Shown here one piece after another: positions 1 through 7,653 of a stretch of DNA of 18,039 bases. The stretch is from CAYNYM01 sp049366815. GTDB lineage: Bacteria > Desulfobacterota > DSM-4660 > Desulfatiglandales > HGW-15. Below the pieces are notes generated by a model. The model searched no databases, was not told where the DNA came from, and saw only the letters and a list, made by a program, of their open reading frames with translations. The stretch is taken from contig JBMNCO010000119.1 in assembly GCA_049366815.1 (NCBI GenBank), positions 1-18,039 on the forward strand, read 5' to 3'. The translations under genes and the position numbers were made by a program. Each line of letters starts with the position of its first letter. The stretch's first letter is position 1.

Positions 1-29
1 TTACGCGAGAGATGGATAAGGAGAAAATG

Positions 30-1562
30 ATGAAACGCTCAATGTTGGCTTACTTTTTGATGGTTTTCTTTTTCCTCGCCGGAGCCGGTTTCGCCTTTGC
101 CGGAACCGGCGATGACATCGCAAAACAAACAGGCGCCCTCATCCGCTCGGCTGAGAAAAATATGTTCAACGGCAAAATGGATGATGCGGTCAAAAATCTT
201 GACGAGGCCGCCGCCGGCATTGAGGCGTTAAGAGCGGCTGATGCCGATCATAAAAATCTAAAAGCCCTTGAAGGTCAATATACGAGAACCAGAGCCCAGG
301 TGGATAAGAAGCTTAAACAGAAGGCCGGCGCCATGGGCTCGCCCCAGGCTGCCCCGCCTGCAGTCAAAAAAGCCGATGAGGCCCGGTTGCCCGGCGGGGT
401 CACAAAACGGCTTAAAGATATCGGACGCCATCTGGACAGCGCAGACAGCTATGCGGCCAAGGATTCAAAACAGGCGGCTTACATACTGCAGCAGGCCGAC
501 GAACTGTTCCGGGAGATCGATAAAATGTATGCCGGTCAGTTTGATTCAGCCCACTCGGATTACGCCGACATTCGGAAAAGGTATGATCAATTGATACAGC
601 AGACAACTGCCCAGGCCGCCGCCGAAGACAAAGCCAAGGCCGGTGAACAGGCATCCAAAAAAATGCAGGAACAGCAGTCGGCGCAATGGATTGAAAAATT
701 CAGGGCCTATCTTTCCTATCCCGGTCAAACAGGCCACAATCCGGACAAACTGGTTTTTGTCCCAGGCACATCAGAACCGGAAAAGTTTGCCGATGCCCAG
801 AAGCGATATACTGAATTTAAGTCGTTTTATGAAACATACCGGAAAACTGAATTCCCAAATGGGAAGACCTGGGAACTGGAAGATCTTGGGGATCGGGAAG
901 CACCTGAAAGACTGACCCTGTTTGAGTCGAGGTTTTCAGAGCGCATGGCATCGGTCTCCGGTGATGCTGAAAAAGAGATCGATGCGGCCATGGCACAGCT
1001 GGAGAGGGACAACGGTTGGAAGAAGGACCCCTCCATCAAGCCGCCCATTGTGGACGCCGGACAAATGAAATCCATTGCTGGCAATGTCGAAAAGGCCTCT
1101 ACAGCCCTCGGCCGGAATTCCAAGGCCCAGGCCCTGAAGGATAAGTATGCGGATCTGGTTGAAAAGGACGCGGCAAACCGTAAAATCCGGGCAGAACGAA
1201 CCCTGTGCTTTCCCAATATCTACAGGGACTCGGATGCAGGTGAACTCAAAAATGTGGCCGGATCCATTGTCAAAAAAGAGAAACCCGGCAGTGAAATTCT
1301 GAGAATTTCGCTCTACAAGGATGCCTGGGCGGAGGAAACGGTGGAGGAATGGACCGACACGACCAAGACAGCCCGGCGTATCCGCACGACTCGGATGATC
1401 AACGCCCATGTCGCGGCAAAAGATGGCTCAGGCGTTTTTCTCCACACCCTGCATATTGCCAGGGATAAGCAATCGGGAGGATGGGGCGGCCTTTACGGCC
1501 ATATCATGTGGTCCGAGCCGATGCTTAAAGCCAATGTGAACAAAGACGGGGTGAGAAAATAG
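30..1562 (+). CDS. Secreted alpha-helical protein of unknown function
   Basis: I do not recognise this family. The protein has a clear Sec signal peptide: a short basic start (MKRS), a hydrophobic stretch, then AFAG near residue 25. The mature part is rich in Ala, Lys, Glu and Gln, with long stretches that look helical or coiled-coil (about residues 30-230 and 300-370). The last about 110 residues are more mixed, with aromatic and Gly-rich segments such as GGWGGLYGH, and could be a small folded domain. There is one Cys in the mature protein and no lipobox. Starts at 12, 27 and 30 are all in frame. The AAGGAG at 18-23 is 6 bases before ATG 30, the best spacing, so I chose 30. The gene lies 46 bases upstream of the HisF-like gene and probably shares its transcript. 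An envelope or periplasmic location is inferred from the signal peptide only. Confidence 0.75.
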   Translation: MKRSMLAYFLMVFFFLAGAGFAFAGTGDDIAKQTGALIRSAEKNMFNGKMDDAVKNLDEAAAGIEALRAADADHKNLKALEGQYTRTRAQVDKKLKQKAGAMGSPQAAPPAVKKADEARLPGGVTKRLKDIGRHLDSADSYAAKDSKQAAYILQQADELFREIDKMYAGQFDSAHSDYADIRKRYDQLIQQTTAQAAAEDKAKAGEQASKKMQEQQSAQWIEKFRAYLSYPGQTGHNPDKLVFVPGTSEPEKFADAQKRYTEFKSFYETYRKTEFPNGKTWELEDLGDREAPERLTLFESRFSERMASVSGDAEKEIDAAMAQLERDNGWKKDPSIKPPIVDAGQMKSIAGNVEKASTALGRNSKAQALKDKYADLVEKDAANRKIRAERTLCFPNIYRDSDAGELKNVAGSIVKKEKPGSEILRISLYKDAWAEETVEEWTDTTKTARRIRTTRMINAHVAAKDGSGVFLHTLHIARDKQSGGWGGLYGHIMWSEPMLKANVNKDGVRK

Positions 1563-1593
1563 GAAAATTGTGAGCGGATGGATCTACAAAGTA

Positions 1594-1601
1594 AAGAGGA
1601 G
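1594..1601 (+). promoter_or_regulatory. Ribosome binding site that sets a TTG start for the HisF-like gene
   Basis: AAGAGGAG lies 7 bases before the TTG at 1609. The upstream in-frame GTG at 1570 has no comparable site. Starting at 1609 also places the conserved PCLD motif at residues 9-12, as in known HisF proteins. Confidence 0.75.
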
Positions 1602-1608
1602 AAAGACA

Positions 1609-2370
1609 TTGGGTCGAAAAATTAAAGTCATGCCCTGCCTGGACATGCAGAACGGACGCGTGGTTAAGGGTGTCCATTTTGTGGATATACGAGACGCCGG
1701 GGATCCGGTCGAATGCGCCCGAGCTTATTGTGAGAATGGCGCAGACGAACTGGCGCTGCTGGATATCACGGCTACGTTGGAAAATAGGGCCACCATGCTC
1801 GACGTAGTAAAGCGCGTGGCCGAAGTCACAACCGTGCCATTTACCGTGGGCGGAGGTATATCTGATGTAAAATCGGCCGAACTCGTGCTGAGCGCAGGAG
1901 CAAACAAAGTATCGACCAGCAGTGCCGCCTTTCGGAAGCCTGAACTGGCCGGAGAAATGGTCAAAGAGCTGGGTGCTGAAAAGGTGACGGTGGCCATTGA
2001 CGTCGATAAGAATGCAGCTATGCCCTCAGGCTTTGAAGTATATATTGATGGGGGACGGACAGCAACCGGGGCGGATGCGATCGAATGGGCAAAGCGCGTC
2101 GACGGTTACGGCGTTTCGATTATTCTACCGACAAGCAAGGCGGGCGACGGCGCGAAGACCGGTTATGATTTGCCTATGATCAGAGCGATCAAGGGGGCAG
2201 TCTCGGCCGAAGTGGTGGCCTCCGGTGGAGCAGGGGAATTGGATCATTTCCTTCAGGCAGTGGAAGCAGGCGCCACAATCCTGCTCGCTGCATCGGTGTT
2301 CCATTTTGGCATCATTGGAATCGGCGACTTAAAGGACTACCTTCGTGACCGGGGTGTTGCTGTCCTCTGA
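1609..2370 (+). CDS. hisF: HisF-like TIM-barrel protein (imidazole glycerol phosphate synthase cyclase subunit homologue)
   Basis: Canonical HisF uses ammonia from the HisH glutaminase to turn PRFAR into imidazole glycerol phosphate and AICAR, in histidine synthesis. This 253-residue protein has the normal length and fold markers: PCLD (9-12), DITA (52-55), GGGI (81-84), AID (129-131), TGYD (184-187), ASGGAG and AASVFH near the end. The two catalytic Asp residues (known from Thermotoga HisF as D11 and D130) are present as D12 and D131. Several other positions differ: the usual SINT loop reads STSS (102-105), the TSxDRDGTK loop reads TSKAGDGAK (175-183), and the gate Glu before that loop is Ile171. 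The gene is not beside hisH, hisA, hisI or any other his gene; its neighbour is a secreted protein gene. It could be a divergent working HisF or a paralogue with another substrate. The TTG start at 1609 is supported by the ribosome site and by family alignment. Confidence 0.85.
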   Translation: MGRKIKVMPCLDMQNGRVVKGVHFVDIRDAGDPVECARAYCENGADELALLDITATLENRATMLDVVKRVAEVTTVPFTVGGGISDVKSAELVLSAGANKVSTSSAAFRKPELAGEMVKELGAEKVTVAIDVDKNAAMPSGFEVYIDGGRTATGADAIEWAKRVDGYGVSIILPTSKAGDGAKTGYDLPMIRAIKGAVSAEVVASGGAGELDHFLQAVEAGATILLAASVFHFGIIGIGDLKDYLRDRGVAVL

Positions 2371-2891
2371 AGCCTCCAGGGTACAGTCTTTGTCTTCCCA
2401 AACCGTGCTGATTGAGCCGACGCAAGGAATCGCGCGACAGGCTGAAGAGGCTGGTTTTGGTCAACCGCCGAAAACAAAAAAAGCCATGAATGTGCTCCAC
2501 TTCCGTGGATGCAGCCTTCATGGCTTTTCATTACAGGCGAAAACTGGTTCAGGCGGCCGGACCCGAAAGCCTCCTCATCCCACTTCGCTTTCTCAAAAAG
2601 GGTACGATCAGGAAAAACAAGATTTACAGCGACTTCATATCACTGCAGTCGCGGTATATTTACATTTCCTTCACACGGCTTGTCAAGACTGAAAATCCTT
2701 GTGCCCCAACCTTGCCCCATTGGATCGCATTCTACATGGCCATGTCAGTTGATGATGATTTACATAGGGCTGGACGATATATTCATTCCAATAATGCCTG
2801 TTAAGCTAAGCTCTTTATGGACATATAACCTATTATCGGATATTATTGTCGCTATCCTTGAGTAATATTTCTTTGAGAGAGAGGGGGCACC
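2371..2891. other. Intergenic region between the HisF-like gene and the ModE-type regulator
   Basis: About 520 bases without a gene I can support. It holds the terminator at 2479-2528. The remainder has overlapping short reading frames in several frames, none with a good start or recognisable protein. The last 130 bases are AT-rich and should contain the promoter of the following gene. Near 2831-2850 two similar 10-base units lie head to tail (TATTATCGGA, TATTATTGTC). A CGATATAT string near 2774 resembles a ModE half-site, but no convincing full inverted operator is visible. Confidence 0.6.
2479..2528 (+). terminator. Nested hairpin, probable terminator of the HisF-like gene
   Basis: Perfect 12-bp arms, AAAAGCCATGAA at 2479-2490 and TTCATGGCTTTT at 2517-2528, with a second stem TCCAC/GTGGA inside the loop (2496-2500 and 2505-2509). 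The A-run on the left and T-run on the right would allow termination in either direction. It lies about 110 bases after the HisF-like stop codon. Confidence 0.7.
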
Positions 2892-3233
2892 ATGGGATCA
2901 TTCATGAATTCATTGACGTTGAGATCCAGGCATATAATCGTCAACAAAAACGGGAAAATCGTCTTCGGCAATGGGAGAAAAGAGATCTTCGAGAGCATCG
3001 AAAAAACCGGATCCATGTACCAAACGGCACGCAACATGGGGATGTCTTACAAGGGGCTGTGGAGCAAGATTAAGGCTACAGAAGAGGCCGCAGGGGTCAC
3101 CCTGGTGGAAAAGGACAGAACCAGAGGATCCCATCTGACAAAGGAGGGCAAGGCCCTTCTTGATGCGTACAATCGATTTCAGAAAAAATCTCTCCTGAGT
3201 GAGGACAGGTATTTCGAGTCTATCTTTAGATAG
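2892..3233 (+). CDS. ModE-type winged helix DNA-binding protein without molybdate-binding domains
   Basis: This 113-residue protein matches the N-terminal, LysR-like winged helix domain of the molybdate regulator ModE. The helix-turn-helix spans about residues 39-61 (TGSMYQTARNMGMSYKGLWSKI region). The wing follows, ending in LTKEGKALLDAYNRF (82-96), where ModE has a matching LT-x-x-G-x-x-LL pattern. The Gly-rich wing of Escherichia coli ModE is reduced here to DRTRGS. Full ModE is about 260 residues with two C-terminal Mop/TOBE domains; these are absent and the stop is clean, so this is a stand-alone DNA-binding form. A GAGGGGG stretch at 2881-2887 serves ATG 2892. The gene faces the molybdoenzyme operon, with only 78 bases between the two stop codons. 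Control of that operon, or of molybdenum uptake or cofactor genes elsewhere, is inferred. Confidence 0.8.
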   Translation: MGSFMNSLTLRSRHIIVNKNGKIVFGNGRKEIFESIEKTGSMYQTARNMGMSYKGLWSKIKATEEAAGVTLVEKDRTRGSHLTKEGKALLDAYNRFQKKSLLSEDRYFESIFR

Positions 3234-3239
3234 CGGATG

Positions 3240-3272
3240 GAACCGGACTCAAAATTGTTCCACTTCCGGTTC
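3240..3272. terminator. Dyad between convergent genes, possible bidirectional terminator
   Basis: Perfect 8-bp arms, GAACCGGA at 3240-3247 and TCCGGTTC at 3265-3272, with a 17-base loop. A competing stem GGAAC/GTTCC (3239-3243 and 3257-3261) overlaps it. It lies between the stop codons of the ModE-type and TorD-type genes, where a terminator is expected, but no strong T-run follows on either strand. Confidence 0.4.
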
Positions 3273-3311
3273 TTATTGGGGGCACCCCAGGAAAACCTCC
3301 TATCCCCTGCC

Positions 3312-3926
3312 TTATGACCTTGCCATCCCCCTGCAGAGGCGTTCCTGTTCCATTGCGAGGAAATCCATGATGAGGTCCCCCAATAGGCGATAAGAGGCCG
3401 CGGCTTCTTCTTTCAGGTGACTGCAAAAGGCCGGGACCCATGTCAGGATATGATCATCCAGAAATCTTTTTTGCAGATCCCGCCAAGGGCCGGTATGCAT
3501 ATCCGTCGAAAGGCTTTCCTTGTATGAAAGAAAATGCATGAATTCAAATTCCACGGATAAATGGTCCGGAATGAGGTGGTCTGCACACTCAAGGGCGGCC
3601 TTTCGGTAAAACGCCGTCAGATCGGCCATAAGATCTTGTCCCTTGCCGTCCTTTCTGTATGCGGACTCACAGGGGGGGCAGAGTGGTCGATAATCAAAAA
3701 GCCTCACGTATTCAACCTGAAGATCCTCGATATCGGTCGTCTCAATCATATCAAAAAGCTCATCCGCCCTTTCACTGATCGAAGAAAGGCCCGGCTCGGA
3801 AAACAAGGCATTTCCGTCACGCGCGATCAAAGGAAGGCCTGTCTCTTCGCTGGGATAATCCAACGCACGATAGAGAAGACTGTAAACCTGGCTTCTTATC
3901 CATGTTTCAGGATTCCCGGTCGTCAT
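3312..3926 (-). CDS. TorD/DmsD-family chaperone for the molybdoenzyme
   Basis: TorD-family proteins bind the Tat signal and apoprotein of molybdopterin oxidoreductases in the cytoplasm, helping cofactor insertion and preventing early export. This protein is 204 residues, the usual size, and nearly all helical. Family marks are LQVEYVRLF (69-77, the LxxEYxRLF signature), CPPCESAY (83-90) and the PDHL..EFEFM motif (120-130). The ORF extends to a GTG at 3956, but ATG 3926 is preceded by GAAAGGG at about 9 bases and gives the normal family length, so I chose it. It is the third gene of the operon, 92 bases after the ferredoxin subunit. Its client is most likely the catalytic subunit encoded first in the same operon. 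Confidence 0.88.
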   Translation of the reverse strand: MTTGNPETWIRSQVYSLLYRALDYPSEETGLPLIARDGNALFSEPGLSSISERADELFDMIETTDIEDLQVEYVRLFDYRPLCPPCESAYRKDGKGQDLMADLTAFYRKAALECADHLIPDHLSVEFEFMHFLSYKESLSTDMHTGPWRDLQKRFLDDHILTWVPAFCSHLKEEAAASYRLLGDLIMDFLAMEQERLCRGMARS

Positions 3927-4018
3927 AAATACGGGCCCTTTCTTTTGATAGTGCACGATACCACTTCAGAAACCGAACCCCTTCCCATGGAAGAAAGGCT
4001 CGGTTTCTTGCGGAAGTT

Positions 4019-4831
4019 TTAGTTGGGATCACCTTGACTGCATTCCTTCTCTTCAGCCGCGACCCGCTGTTTTCTCTTGGCCAGGCGGTCCAAGCCCACT
4101 GCGCCGACCAGCACGGCCCCAAGGGGGAAGTTCAAAAAACCCGTCATCTTCATGGCCTGCCTGACGGATTCCGCCGCGGCACTCTTGGGGGCGGCCAGGT
4201 CTTTTGCTCTGGCCGCAAGGGCCTCCAGAAAGGCCTTGTCCTTGGACAAATGAGCCCATTTTGCTTCGTACCATGTGGGCGGGATGTAATAGACATTGGG
4301 TTTCGTGCCGAATTCGGGGCAAAGGGGTCTTGCCTTTCCCGCGCCAACGAGCCGAGACACCCTGCTCGAGGGCTCCTCCAGATCACCAAAAATTATGGCA
4401 TCGCCCACACAGGATTTTGCGCAATAAGGTTCGCTCTGTCCCTGATCAAGTCTTGTGGCCGCACAAAAATCACACTTGTCCGCCTTTTCAAGGAGGTATG
4501 GAACGCCGTAAGGGCAGGCCTCAGCACAGGTGCCGCAGGCCACGCACTTGTTTTTGTCCACCACAACCAGGCCGTCTTCCCGCTTGACGATGGCCTCGGC
4601 CGGACAGGAGGCAAGACACTCCGGGTCATCACAATGCATGCAAAGGACCGGGATGAACAGTCTCCTCAAATCAGGGTAGTCCCCTTCTTCCCACTGTACG
4701 GGCCGTATCCGGTAGTGCTCCACCCTTCCCCGTTGAAGCGGCGGGATATTGTTCTGGATTTTGCAGGCCACCATGCAGGTCCTGCACCGTATGCATTTAT
4801 TGAGATCGATAACCATCCCGTATTTAGCCAT
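4019..4831 (-). CDS. Four-cluster ferredoxin electron-transfer subunit with C-terminal membrane anchor
   Basis: This is the beta subunit of a DMSO-reductase-family complex (DmsB/PhsB/NrfC/FdnH type). Sixteen Cys form four [4Fe-4S] binding sets in the family pattern: C13-x2-C16-x2-C19-x3-C23; C64, C67, C72, C76; C96, C99, C102, C106; and C120, C123, C137, C141. After the clusters comes a region of about 85 residues, then a 19-residue hydrophobic segment (229-247) followed by the basic KRKQR. This looks like one C-terminal transmembrane helix with a cytoplasmic tail, as in the FdnH beta subunit of formate dehydrogenase-N. It has no Tat signal and would be exported together with the catalytic subunit. 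A TTG at 4837 is in frame, but ATG 4831 has the better ribosome site (GAGGTG, 7-base spacing). The start is 11 bases after the stop of the catalytic subunit. Confidence 0.9.
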   Translation of the reverse strand: MAKYGMVIDLNKCIRCRTCMVACKIQNNIPPLQRGRVEHYRIRPVQWEEGDYPDLRRLFIPVLCMHCDDPECLASCPAEAIVKREDGLVVVDKNKCVACGTCAEACPYGVPYLLEKADKCDFCAATRLDQGQSEPYCAKSCVGDAIIFGDLEEPSSRVSRLVGAGKARPLCPEFGTKPNVYYIPPTWYEAKWAHLSKDKAFLEALAARAKDLAAPKSAAAESVRQAMKMTGFLNFPLGAVLVGAVGLDRLAKRKQRVAAEEKECSQGDPN

Positions 4832-4838
4832 TTTCAAT

Positions 4839-4844
4839 CACCTC
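4839..4844 (-). promoter_or_regulatory. Ribosome binding site overlapping the stop codon of the catalytic subunit
   Basis: GAGGTG on the minus strand overlaps the TGA stop (4845-4843) of the upstream gene and lies 7 bases before ATG 4831. This arrangement suggests translational coupling and matched amounts of the two subunits. Confidence 0.65.
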
Positions 4845-7317
4845 ATTTATGGATATTAATGATCATTTGACACCTTCCCAGGCCGCCGCTCAAGGGTTCC
4901 TCATTGTGAGGCTGGAAGTCATTGTCCAAAATGCCGAGAGGACCCACATCTGATCGAATCCCTTTGGAATAGGAGCCGAATTGGTGGTAGACGAATGCGG
5001 TTGTTGGATGTATGGCCCCGGTCACCTTCGCGATCGCCTGGGCTTTTACCCCGGTCACCCGAGACTCAACCCAGACCTTGTCATTGTCGTTTATCCCCAG
5101 GGTCTTGGCCCTTGCGGCGCCGATCCAGATCTTGTGCAGGCCGATCCCGTCTCCAATGTAATTTTCATTGAGGTATCGATTGCCCGCCGAACTGGAGTGG
5201 GCATTGATGGCACTTTTCCCGGTCACCAGATAAAATTCATCCCGGGCAAGATCCCGTGTCATGGTACGAAAATCATGAGGCAACGGATCCACATCCTCGT
5301 TGCTGTGATAGGGGGAATCCGAATTATGATAAAAATCTTCACCCAGCCAGATAGAGTAGATCTCCAGCTTGCCCGAGCGGCTGGTGGGCTTGTAGGGTTC
5401 TGATTGATAGGGGAATTTTTCGTAGTTCTTTTCGTATTTGTAATAGGGGCCGTTTTTCTTGAGGGTTGCGATGTCAGTGCCCAGAGGTTTAAGTTGTTTA
5501 TTGTACCATTCTTCAAGGGTGAAATCGAAATACTCTTCCAGTCCCAGACGCTTCCCTACCTCAAGAAGCACATCGCCCAGGGGTTTAATGCCCGCCGGTG
5601 GCTTGACTATCTTTCTCGAGGAAATAAAGGGATATGTGCTCCATGTGGACTGTCGAACCGTCTCCCTTTCCAGGTAGGTGGCATCGGGCAGAACAATGTC
5701 CGCCCAGTCGACCGTGATGGTGGGCCAGTTTTCACAGACGACCACGAACTCGGCGTCCGTAAGCATTTTCCGCGTTGGTTGGGATGCGTGGTTGAACATG
5801 TTCACGGAGGTAATGAAGAGCATCTTGATCGGGTAGGGCTTGCCCTCACTCACGGCCGAGTAATATCTGGGGGCCACAGGCAGATCGATGGATCCAAAGG
5901 GATATCTCTTGGCATCGTAGTCTACATTAGGGACCTCGATCTTGGGCGGCTCCTTGCCCGGGGGCTGTCCAAAGCTCATATAGTACGGCCCGCCCGAAAT
6001 GGGAGGCGGCAGAAAGTAGATTCCTCCCGGTTTATCCATATTTCCCAAGAGCATGTTGACGACGCCGAATGCCCTGATCTTCTGTATCACGTTGACCTGC
6101 TTGGCGGACGCCACAGAACTGAGCTGGACGCTGGACCGGGGCCTGTTTTTCCCGAGCTTTCGCGCAATTTCGGTTATCTTGGCTGCACCTTGAGGGATCT
6201 GGCAGATCTCCGCTGCTTTTTCCGGGGTGTATTTTTCGCACCTTTCAAGGAGCAATTGAAGGGCCGTCTTGCATGGCTTGCCGTTGACCTCGTAGGATCC
6301 ATACAGAGCCGCTGTAATGCCCTGGGTATCGTGAGGCATCCCCTTATCGGTCTTCAAGTCCCAGACCAGATATTGTCCTTGGCCGTCCTTGAGGGGAAGA
6401 CCGTTGTCGGTGCGGATCAGGAAAGGACCGTTCGTATATCGCCTGACAAAGTCAAAATCATAGAGATCCTCCCTCAAAAGAACATGGATCAACCCCAGTG
6501 CAAGAGCGATATCCGTGTCCGGTCTGATCGGCGTCCAGTTGAACATGGCCCCGTCCTCTTCCATACGCGGATCCACGATTTCAAGTTCCAACCCCTTTTC
6601 AAGCCCCTTGGACAGCTCCCTCATGGTCCAGGTGCCGCCCGGTGTCCACGAGCCCGTGGTGGGATTATATCCGATGTGGACCGTATATTTGGCCTCGGAA
6701 AAATCACAGACAAAGGTAAAGGGAGGAATGCCCGACATCATGTTGGCAATGGCGCCGGAAGAATAACAGGAATCTCCATGGAAATGGCTGAAATTCGGTG
6801 TTCCGTATACCTGGCGAAAATAGTCGAAAAAATCGATACTCGGGGTTTGCATGGGACAGCCCCACAGAAATGCAACGGCCTCCGGATGCCCCTCTTTCCT
6901 GTATTGACTCATCCGAGCCGTAATGGTATCGATAGCCTCCTCCCAGGTAATTCTTTTGAACTTTCCTTCCCCTCGCTTTCCCACTCTCTTGAGAGGGTAT
7001 TTCAGCCGGTCGGGCCTGTAGAGGCGATCCACGGCGGACATGCCTTTCGCACAGATTTTTCCATCCAAAACAGGCAATCCTTCGACTCCTTCAATCGCCT
7101 CGATGCGTCCATCCACGACCTTGGCCTTGATAGGGCAGCCGAACATGCAAAAGGAACACATGCCGTGGATCCACTCCTCGTGTCCTGTAACGGCGGCTTT
7201 TGCGGGACTCAGTGCCGTGAGATTCAAGCCCTGACCTGCAGCCAGAATCGCAGCGGCCGCCCCCGTAGTCTTCAGAAAACCCCGTCTGCTCATTTTTATG
7301 TCAACTTTTCTGGACAT
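4843..7317 (-). CDS. Tat-exported molybdopterin oxidoreductase catalytic subunit (PhsA/PsrA-like DMSO reductase family)
   Basis: This 824-residue protein starts with a Tat signal (SRRGFLK at 10-16, then an Ala-rich hydrophobic stretch and a cleavage region near AKA at 39-41). A [4Fe-4S] site follows: C54-x2-C57-x3-C61-x27-C89. The sequence runs parallel to thiosulfate reductase PhsA from memory: the CPI motif after the third Cys, CAKG, HPEAVAF, RPDTDIAL, NMLLGN..KPGG and the C-terminal SGKLEIYS segment. The likely Mo ligand is C184 in HGDSCYS, at the place of the PhsA Cys. An extra segment at about residues 310-380 (PFLIRTDNG...YLVWD...ALYGSYEVNG) also occurs in other, poorly characterised anaerobic molybdoenzymes. 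The substrate cannot be read from sequence; sulfur compounds, arsenate or an organic compound are possible. Periplasmic action is inferred from the Tat signal. AAGGAGGG on the minus strand supports ATG 7317. It is first in an operon with the ferredoxin subunit and chaperone. Confidence 0.88.
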   Translation of the reverse strand: MSRKVDIKMSRRGFLKTTGAAAAILAAGQGLNLTALSPAKAAVTGHEEWIHGMCSFCMFGCPIKAKVVDGRIEAIEGVEGLPVLDGKICAKGMSAVDRLYRPDRLKYPLKRVGKRGEGKFKRITWEEAIDTITARMSQYRKEGHPEAVAFLWGCPMQTPSIDFFDYFRQVYGTPNFSHFHGDSCYSSGAIANMMSGIPPFTFVCDFSEAKYTVHIGYNPTTGSWTPGGTWTMRELSKGLEKGLELEIVDPRMEEDGAMFNWTPIRPDTDIALALGLIHVLLREDLYDFDFVRRYTNGPFLIRTDNGLPLKDGQGQYLVWDLKTDKGMPHDTQGITAALYGSYEVNGKPCKTALQLLLERCEKYTPEKAAEICQIPQGAAKITEIARKLGKNRPRSSVQLSSVASAKQVNVIQKIRAFGVVNMLLGNMDKPGGIYFLPPPISGGPYYMSFGQPPGKEPPKIEVPNVDYDAKRYPFGSIDLPVAPRYYSAVSEGKPYPIKMLFITSVNMFNHASQPTRKMLTDAEFVVVCENWPTITVDWADIVLPDATYLERETVRQSTWSTYPFISSRKIVKPPAGIKPLGDVLLEVGKRLGLEEYFDFTLEEWYNKQLKPLGTDIATLKKNGPYYKYEKNYEKFPYQSEPYKPTSRSGKLEIYSIWLGEDFYHNSDSPYHSNEDVDPLPHDFRTMTRDLARDEFYLVTGKSAINAHSSSAGNRYLNENYIGDGIGLHKIWIGAARAKTLGINDNDKVWVESRVTGVKAQAIAKVTGAIHPTTAFVYHQFGSYSKGIRSDVGPLGILDNDFQPHNEEPLSGGLGRCQMIINIHK

Positions 7318-7653
7318 CTATGATAACCCTCCTTTCTCCAGGCCCCAATTCTTGCTCAACTTCCCCGGTGCTGTGGCCTTCCCTGCCCCTTCCGCAGTGG
7401 AAACCTGCATTCATTGGGACGGATCATACATATAAGATGTTCCTTCATCCCCCTCGTATTATTGCGGGATGACTCTCCAAAAGGCCGAACAAACACTGTT
7501 CATTTTGCAGTCACCTGATATTCCACCTCACTCTTGTACAAAATTAGGATTTGCCGCTCCAAGCAGGGACCGGCAAGTTCTCTTCCCCGGCCTGATCCCT
7601 CCCTATAGGGTCAGCTCCGCAGTAACATTCCTTCATACATGGTACGCATCAAG

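Noticed and set aside
1564..1577. AATTGTGAGCGGAT matches part of the lac operator.
   Set aside because: It covers only half of the operator plus the centre, there is no lacI or lac gene, and it lies in a short gap inside an operon; taken as chance.
2530..2620. Strings such as GACCCGAAAGCCTCC recall parts of the cyclic-di-GMP riboswitch.
   Set aside because: The required pairing stems and order of conserved blocks are not visible; a covariance-model search would settle it.
2617..2740. A short minus-strand frame (MGQGWGTRIFSLDKP...) after hisF vaguely recalls the tail of a phage-type integrase.
   Set aside because: Only about 35 codons are open, there is no attachment site, tRNA or other phage gene, and I cannot support the similarity.
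4034..4870. A 278-codon plus-strand frame opposite the ferredoxin subunit.
   Set aside because: Antisense shadow; the minus strand has four clear cluster motifs and a good ribosome site.
5404..7323. A 639-codon open frame on the plus strand opposite the molybdoenzyme gene.
   Set aside because: It mirrors the real gene on the other strand, and its protein has no recognisable domain, signal or plausible composition.
7601..7610. CCCTATAGGG recalls part of a T7-type promoter.
   Set aside because: Only a few bases match and no phage polymerase or phage gene is present; treated as a palindrome only.
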